Shown in pieces: positions 58,059-64,000 of a stretch of DNA of 64,000 bases. Under the pieces are notes generated by a model that searched no databases, was not told the origin of the DNA, and worked only from the letters and a program-made list of their open reading frames with translations. The first letter of the stretch is position 1; each line of letters starts with the position of its first letter. The DNA lies in the NCBI GenBank assembly GCA_030549335.1, contig CM060194.1, forward strand, positions 36,659,171 through 36,723,170. Direction: 5' to 3'. The stretch is from Pontederia crassipes. Its lineage: Eukaryota > Streptophyta > Magnoliopsida > Commelinales > Pontederiaceae. The position numbers and the translations under genes are program-made.

Positions 58059-58428
58059 TGTTGGAATTTATAATAGATATAAATTCTAGAGGTTGCGGAA
58101 TACCTCTTGCAGCGGAAGCGGATCATCGGGGCTTTCCCACGAACTCTTGACGAACGCACTTGCACCTCGGGATCGGGAACCGAATCTCTGGGGAACGGAA
58201 CTCTTTGCCACAACATAAGTACTCTGGACGAACCTCTGTGAAAGTGTATTTGGGACCTATGCTATGGGTCCCCTTTTATAGGGTGGGGAGACTTGTGCGA
58301 CAAGTTAGGCAGAACGCATCACGCGTGTCCATCATGCGTATGATGATGTGTCTGCGCAGGCATGCGCCTCGCCCTAATGGGCCACGCGTATGTGCGGCCC
58401 ATGTGCCCAAAAGGGTACTATTCCAACA
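58059..58428 (-). repeat. 5' LTR of the copia element
   Basis: 370 bp, starting TGTTGGAATTTATAA and ending TATTCCAACA. It should carry the element's promoter; on the - strand a TATAAAAGG word (58271-58279 on the + strand as CCTTTTATA) is a likely TATA box. Confidence 0.9.
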
Positions 58429-58595
58429 ATTGCTACTAATGAATTCCTCATATTTCTGTTGTAGACCACTTCAATGGCACAAGCTATCACTTAACAAGGA
58501 AAGGCTTTCAGGGTGATGAAAAGAACTGCAAAAAAAAAAGAGAGAGAAGAAAGATAGTCTTAATCGAAAGAAAAACAAAACTTAAGATTGTCTAC

Positions 58596-58729
58596 CTCTC
58601 TGACTGTTTTTTTCATGCAATATCGGTGGCATCCCTGACAACAGTTCCAGGAAGACAACACCTAAGGTTGTACACATCACTTTTATCCGTCGACTTATGA
58701 GTTAAGATATATTCTGGATCAAGGTAGCC
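58596..58729 (-). pseudogene. LRR receptor-like kinase, penultimate exon, frameshifted
   Basis: The acceptor (TTTACAG) is followed by GYLDPEYILTHKSTDKSDVY, the conserved kinase activation-segment end (subdomains VIII-IX). After NL one extra A shifts the frame. The shifted frame reads GVVFLELLSGMPPILHEKNS, where family members read similarly. Near the end two bases seem missing before RE. The net -1 leaves the exon out of phase with the last exon at 50555. The donor is GAG|GTAGAC. Upstream kinase and LRR exons would lie to the right and are not seen before the next copia element. Confidence 0.8.
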
Positions 58730-59465
58730 CTGTAAAGTAAATAAACATTAGGGAATAGTGCGTATGCAAGAATTAAAATGGCACTTGAAACCAATTAGAC
58801 AGAACAAAATAGATTTATCATTCATATTACAATGAATACCTGGAATTAAATACGCATTCAGTAATTGAAGTCCAAAGTTTTATTAAAAGGGCATGTCAGT
58901 AACAAAAGATGAATCATATTAATGAGTCTGTTAAAACTAGTGTTGCTTTATTTGTTCATAATAATATCTCATTCAAGTTCTAGGAAATGACTCAGATTTC
59001 AGCAAACATCGATCCTTTATTTTATCTTCTGAGTTCTGATATTGGTTGACCTTTTGCATAAGCATTATTTCCATTGTTTATGGTACGCAAAACAACATTA
59101 GTTTACATATTCCTTCAACTCTTCCATAAAAAAAAATATTCTTTCAACTCTACTTTCAAGGCCCTAGTTCAATGATATTATACATAGTTACGGGTACGAT
59201 TGTAGGAGGGAGCACATGATGACCTTTACCCTTCACTTTGTGAATCTGTGTCAAGATCCTAATCTAGACCTTAAGATCTTCCGATAAGAATTTCGATCAC
59301 ACTTTGAGATTATTAATGGTAAAATATTAGTAGGATCCTCTCTCAAAAAAAATCTTAGTAGGATCTAAAATTTAAAATTTCTAACATTCTATTCAATTCT
59401 AAAGAATCACATATGACAAATATAAAGTTCAAATTTTGATAATATATGTATTCATAAAAAAAATT
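58730..59465. other. kinase intron or flank, no exon found
   Basis: AT-rich. I looked on the - strand for the expected upstream kinase exon (catalytic loop, HVSTVVKGTP-like end) and did not find it. The gene is either interrupted by the next transposon or truncated. Confidence 0.5.
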
Positions 59466-59697
59466 TGTTGAAAAAAATGTTTTCTCTTATTATTCACCAA
59501 ACACTAGAACCTCTTATTTATAATCAAGATAGGCAATACAAGAAGAGAGAATATGCTGAAATATTACTTTAGAAAATCAGAGATATTATCCCAAAATAAC
59601 TCAGAAAATCTGAAATACTAATCCTAACTAATAAGATATACAAAGATATGGAAAGATATGCAAATATATGAAAAAATATGTAAATCATATCTCAACA
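59466..59697 (-). repeat. 3' LTR of the second-family copia element
   Basis: 232 bp, TGTTGAAAAAAATG...ATCTCAACA. It is followed inside by CTCCCCCTCGAGC, whose complement is the polypurine tract. Similar to 37500-37673. Confidence 0.88.
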
Positions 59698-59749
59698 CTC
59701 CCCCTCGAGCTGGAGTGTAAATATCATTTAGGCTCAGCTTGGAACATAT

Positions 59750-60480
59750 AATCAGGAGTTTCTTCTTGGAAAGTGCTTTAGTAAAGATGTCAGCTAGTTG
59801 ATCTTCAGTGGCCAAGTATGGAGTGAATATCTTCTTAGTTTTAATAGCTTCACGAATGAAGTGATTGTCCACTTCTATGTGTTTAGCCCTCTCTTAAAAT
59901 ACATGATTGCTTGCAATAAATATTGAAGCCTTGTTACCACAATACATAGGTACTAGATAAGTAATAGAAATTCCAAAATCACGTAAAAGAGAGACGACCC
60001 ATAAGAGTTCACATGTAGTATGAGCCATTGCCCTATATTCTGACTTAGCGCCAGAGCGTGAAATCACATTTTGTTTCTTGCTACGTCACGTTACAAGGTT
60101 TCCACCAACATAAGCACAATAACCGGTGGTTCATCTTCTATCTTCATGAGCCCAAGCATAGTCTGCATCAGAACAACTTCACACTTTTAAATGTCTATGA
60201 TTTTTTAAGTGGACTTTTTCCTGAAGAGGCTTTTAGATATCATAAAACCTGACATACTCTGCCCAATGTATTGTTCTTTCATAAATTGGCTTAAGCAACT
60301 AACAACATAAGAAATATCAAGACGAGTTAAAGTGAGATACAAAAGTTTACCAATCATAACTCTATATCTGGTGACATATTCTAGAATAGGACTGCTCAAA
60401 TCACCTAGAGATAGTTGAGGATCCATAAGAATGGTGACTATTTTATAGCTCATCATATCAGCTTCTTTTAATAAATCCAA
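59750..60480 (-). pseudogene. copia RNase H, second family, broken
   Basis: Frame 60205-60480 gives the RT/RNase H linker (GKLLYLTLTRLDISYVVSCLS, QFM). Frame 59624-59872 gives the end (DNHFIREAIKTKKIFTPYLA, TEDQLADIFTKALSKK). The middle is interrupted by stops. Confidence 0.8.
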
Positions 60481-60529
60481 GACATATTTTCTTTGAAGGA
60501 GAATGAGTCCATCATCAAATTGATTTACT

Positions 60530-61190
60530 TAAATGCCTAATAAGTATTTGATTAGACCAAGATCTTTGATCATAAACTGTGATTGCAGAAACTTCTTTGT
60601 TACCAAAATATCTTTAGTGTCATTACCAGATAATAAAATATCATCTACATCAACTATAAGGATAACTGAACCTTTAGAAGTATGTAAAGAGAATGCTGAA
60701 GGTCTGAAGAGGATCGGCTAAAGACATATTCTTTAATAGCTCTACTGAATTTTTCAAACCAAGCTCTTGGACTTTGTTTGAGTCCATAGATTGGTTTCTT
60801 CAAATTGTAAACCTTTGAACACTCCCCTTGAGTAATATATCCAGGCGGCTGTTCCATGTAAACCTCTTCGGTAAGATCACTATATAAGAAAGTATTTTTA
60901 ACATCAAGCTAATAAACTTGCCACCCAGAGTTGATAGCAACAGAAAGTAAAATGCGAACAGAATTAAGACGAGCAACTGGAGAGAATGTTTCAAAATAAT
61001 CTACTCCATAAGTCTGGGTGTAATATTTGACTACTAAACGTGTATTGTACGATCAACCATCCTATCAAGGAGATACTTTAATGTCAACACCCACCGACAG
61101 CCAACTACTGCAGCATTAGTTGGAAGGTCTACAAATTTCCAAGTCTTTCTAAATTGCAGAGCGGACATCTCCTTATCCATAACAGTTTTT
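60530..61190 (-). pseudogene. copia reverse transcriptase, second family, broken
   Basis: Frame 60654-60857 reads MEQPPGYITQGECSKVYNLK then KPIYGLKQSPRAWFEKFS. Near 60640 the catalytic site reads VDVDDILLSG in another phase, so Tyr of YVDD is Asp. Several frame changes. Confidence 0.8.
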
Positions 61191-61597
61191 CAGCACGAAT
61201 GGCGAAATGCCTCAGAATGCTTGCGGGGGATAAAATGACTATCAAGAGAGGCAAAAAAGACTTTGGCAGCAGGAGACCAATGATCAAAAGTCATAAAATT
61301 AGACAGAGAATATTTCACACATAACCTTGTGCCCTTGCAATGTGCAATAGGAGCATCTAGATCATGAGGTACCTGAGTAGAATCTCCTTCCGACAAGTCA
61401 GGATTATTTGGAGGATTGCATGATGGAATCATGGAGAGTGGTTCATCATCAAGGTCAGGTAAAGGTTGATGAGTATGCCGGCGACTATAGACTTTTAGGG
61501 GTGGTACAGGCGACGGAGGAGGAGACTGTGGTTGTTGTGGCGCTAGATCCGGCAATGGGTCAAAAATTGGAATTAGATGACTCTCATGGTTATTCAT
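61190..61597 (-). pseudogene. copia linker between integrase and RT
   Basis: A 135-residue Pro/Ser-rich frame (YSRRHTHQPLPDLDDEP), ending in SNFMTFDHWSPAAKVFFASL, typical of the variable linker before RT in copia polyproteins. Confidence 0.7.
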
Positions 61598-61619
61598 AGG
61601 GTTCTAAAAGTAAGGTGTC

Positions 61620-62540
61620 TCTTCGAAAAAGATAACATCAGCACTAACATAAGACCTACGAGAAATAGGATTATAGCATCAGTAACCTTTTTGAGTTTGC
61701 GAATATCCCAAAAACATGCACTTGATTGCTCTAGGAGCTAACTTATCAGTATGAAAGAGGTGAACAAAACATTGACATCCGAAAACATGAGGTGGGACAG
61801 GAAACAAAGACTTTCCAGGGAATAGGAGATGGAATGAAATTTGTCCATTGAGAATCGATGATGAAACTCGGTTAATAAGATAACCAGCGGTAAGAACGAC
61901 ATCTAGTCAATAGATGGAGGGTACTTTCATATGGAAGAGGAGGGTGCGAGCAACATCCATCAAGTGGTGAAGTTTTCATTGAGTAACATCATTTTGCTAA
62001 GATGTTTTTACATAGCAAGTTTGATGAATTACACCAACAGATTTAAAAAATGATAAAAGATCAAAATTTGCAAACTCAAGTCCATTGTCACCGCGAAAGA
62101 TTTTAATTGAGGTAGAGAATTGGGTTTTTATTTCTGTAAAAAATTCTCGAATAATACGAGGAGTTTCTGTCTTATTTTGCAACATATTACCCAAGTGACT
62201 CTAGAAAAGTCATCTACTAAAATAAAAAAATATTTGAAATGCCTATTGTTGGAAACTCGACAAGGACCTCACAAATCAGCATGCACGAGTGAAAAAGGAC
62301 TTTTCTCTCGTTTGTCAAGGCGAGGTGAAAAAGGAGTACGATGATGCTTTCCTATTTGACAAACCTCACACTCGAGAATCTCGGTACTTGAAATGTTAAG
62401 AAATTGTCGATGAATAATAGTCAAACTGGGATGACTTAGGCGACGATGGAGCTGTAGAAAAATGCTAGTAGTATAGGCTGTCGGATTTTGGGCAGATGGT
62501 TGGAGATAATAGAGTCCATCACGTTCAAGTCCTCCACCAA
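61620..62540 (-). pseudogene. copia integrase, second family, broken
   Basis: Frame 61997-62194 has IRGDNG-like FRGDNGLEFANFDLLSFF, the second catalytic Asp region. Other phases carry the zinc region and the C-terminus (61640-61990). It shows the same block as 39068-39370. Confidence 0.75.
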
Positions 62541-62562
62541 TCTACCTCATTGTTTGGAGATC

Positions 62563-62883
62563 CTACAGAACGAAGAAAGAATCATAAAAAAGTGCTCGAT
62601 AATTTAAGGACTTTGTTAGTTGACTGATCAACAGAAGACTTAGAGCAAACTTTAGAGCATACATAACATTATCAAAAAAGAGGTCATAATTAACAGAAAT
62701 CGTGCCAAAGCCAATGACCGGAGAGAGAGAACTATGAGCAACTTTAACATTAAGAGGATTCGATGAAGATTTGAGGGTTGAAAAGAAAGAGGCATCACCT
62801 GTTATGTGTGAGGAGGCACCCGAATCTACAATCCAGTCAGATTGAGAATTAGTAGAGAGAGCAAAAGTGCCTGGATGATGCAT
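62563..62883 (-). pseudogene. copia protease, second family
   Basis: WIVDSGASSHITGDASFF carries an intact D-S-G active site. The frame runs 106 codons, then enters broken integrase sequence. Confidence 0.85.
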
Positions 62884-62960
62884 TACAACAACACCAGTTG
62901 ACAGAGATGCAAATTCAGTGATAGATAGAGAATGAAGGCGATTATATTCTTCTTTTGATA

Positions 62961-63707
62961 TTAGAATATCAAACTCAGTAGTGGATCAATGACAGTGGTC
63001 AAAAAAAAATTTACCACGTCCTCCAGAGTCGTTCCCCGTTCACATCCGCGGCCTTTGCCTTTGTCAAGGAAAAATTCTCTTCCTCTTCCATGTGTAGCAA
63101 TTGCAGATGCATCCGTATGATGAGAGAAATCATCAATATAGGAGCATCGATCATAGATTTCTTCATGTGTCGGAATAATTTCCTGTGTCATATCCTTGAC
63201 TAATTTATATTCAAGAAATTGAACGGATCTAATTTGATCACGTTGCTATGCCAACACTTTGATATCAACATAAAGAGGCTGATAGATATCCTGCTCATTC
63301 TAGAGATTAGTCAATGTTCCAAAATAATTACTAATGGCTGATCATTTTTCTTGCATGATTGTATTTCTTTAAGGACCTTGTAAAGGTGAGATATATTGCA
63401 TTTATGAGAGTGAAGTTTTCGAAGTACCTCCCACATAGTCTTGGCCGACTTATAAGTCATGACCTGTTTAGCAATAGATTCAGCCATGCTATTGAGCAGA
63501 GACCCAATCATTGTTAGTATCCCAATCTTATGTAAGATCTTCAAATTTGGTGAGGATATGCTTCTTCCTTTGGGACCCTATATAATGCTTAAATGTCGTG
63601 GATCAGAGGAGATAATTGGTACCATTAAGTTTGATATTGATACTGAGTGAAATACTGAGGGTGAATTTAACACTAGAGTTGTTAAATTCAGCTTTCTGAT
63701 TAGCCAT
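62961..63707 (-). pseudogene. copia Gag, second family, broken
   Basis: The likely start is ATG at 63707 (MANQKAEFNNS). Frame 63311-63544 matches Gag (UBN2 type: AKTMWEVLRKL, then HLYKVLKEI). Frameshifts at about 63300 and 63600. Confidence 0.78.
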
Positions 63708-63860
63708 GATTGAGCAGATGGGTTCCACAGATATAGAAAAATCAAGCTCCGATCTTGAGAACTATGGACATAGTGCAGTAAGGGAAGTAAAAAAAAGGGG
63801 CGGAAAGGAGGAGAGAAAAAGGATGAGGAGGAAGGGGAGCACAGTGATCAGATTGTTACT

Positions 63861-63872
63861 GCTCTGATACCA
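63861..63872 (-). other. primer-binding site, second-family copia
   Basis: On the - strand TGGTATCAGAGC, a perfect match to the plant initiator-Met tRNA site, directly next to the 5' LTR. Confidence 0.9.
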
Positions 63873-63979
63873 TGTTGAAAAATATGTTTTCTCTTATTAT
63901 TCACTAAACACTATTGCCTCATATTTATAATAAAGGTAGACAATACAAGAAGGGATAATATGCTAAAATATTACTCCAG
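63873..63979 (-). repeat. 5' LTR of the second-family copia element, partial
   Basis: Starts TGTTGAAAAATATG and matches 59466-59600. It runs off the window, so neither its end nor the target duplication can be seen. Confidence 0.85.
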
Positions 63980-64000
63980 AAAAATAAGGATATTATCTCA

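Larger units (their letters stand above)
51209..58433 (-). mobile_element. complete Ty1/copia element in an LRR-kinase intron
   Basis: The body is 51214-58428 (7,215 bp), read on the - strand, with 370-bp LTRs ending TG...CA (one end TA). A 5-bp duplication ATTGC flanks it (51209-51213, 58429-58433). Order: Gag, protease, integrase, RT, RNase H, so copia. A primer site like initiator-Met tRNA (TATCAGAGC) follows the 5' LTR. All structural parts are present, but at least seven premature stops, one frameshift and changed catalytic residues make it non-autonomous. The long untranslated stretches are 51584-52590 and 56595-58045. Confidence 0.95.
59466..63979 (-). mobile_element. Ty1/copia element, second family, cut by the window end
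   Basis: The left LTR (59466-59697) and the beginning of the right LTR (63873 on) bound copia remnants on the - strand: gag, protease, integrase, RT, RNase H. A perfect initiator-Met primer site, TGGTATCAGAGC (- strand), lies at 63861-63872. Many stops and shifts. Same family as the deleted copy at 37500-39785, with LTRs starting TGTTGA. Confidence 0.9.

Overview
The window is nuclear DNA of a flowering plant. It has AT-rich spacers and introns, one host gene with small exons and very large introns, and dense nested layers of plant transposons: Ty3/gypsy, Ty1/copia, L1-type LINEs, Au-type SINEs and hAT elements. Nothing here fixes the species, and I could not settle monocot versus dicot. There are no bacterial-type operons, rRNA, tRNA genes or CRISPR arrays.

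Layout. (1) 1-12.6 kb: a decayed hAT transposase gene on the + strand. It is split within its dimerisation domain by a roughly 9.9 kb gypsy element on the - strand with LTRs of about 1.4 kb, a tRNA-Asp-type primer site and Athila-like proteins. (2) 13.55-43.12 kb: one host gene, an ortholog of FRA10AC1 (Pfam Fra10Ac1, a spliceosome-associated nuclear protein). I placed eleven exons on the + strand. Every phase agrees, and they join to 726 nt encoding 241 residues with no stop. Ten introns make up over 28 kb. Intron 3 holds a LINE with Au SINEs. Intron 5 holds three related LINE copies, one of them ORF1-only. Intron 7 holds two hAT elements, a deleted copia element and a 36-bp SINE stub. Intron 7 uses a GC-AG splice pair. 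(3) 43.1-50.5 kb: intergenic, with a foldback inverted-repeat element, two GC-rich hAT MITEs and one orphan exon-like frame. (4) 50.55-58.73 kb: the last two exons of an LRR receptor kinase on the - strand, carrying compensating-type frameshifts. They are separated by a structurally complete 7,215-bp copia element (370-bp LTRs, 5-bp target duplication ATTGC) whose stops all look like C-to-T decay. (5) 59.47 kb to the end: a second copia family on the - strand, truncated by the window edge and related to the deleted copy in intron 7.

The only likely working gene is the FRA10AC1 ortholog. Everything else is transposon sequence or broken. The most interesting signals are the GC-AG intron, the ORF1-only LINE, the shared LINE 3' stem-loop, the ATGA ORF1/ORF2 junction and the series of SINE insertions with clean target duplications. 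I did not find a wholly new biological system.
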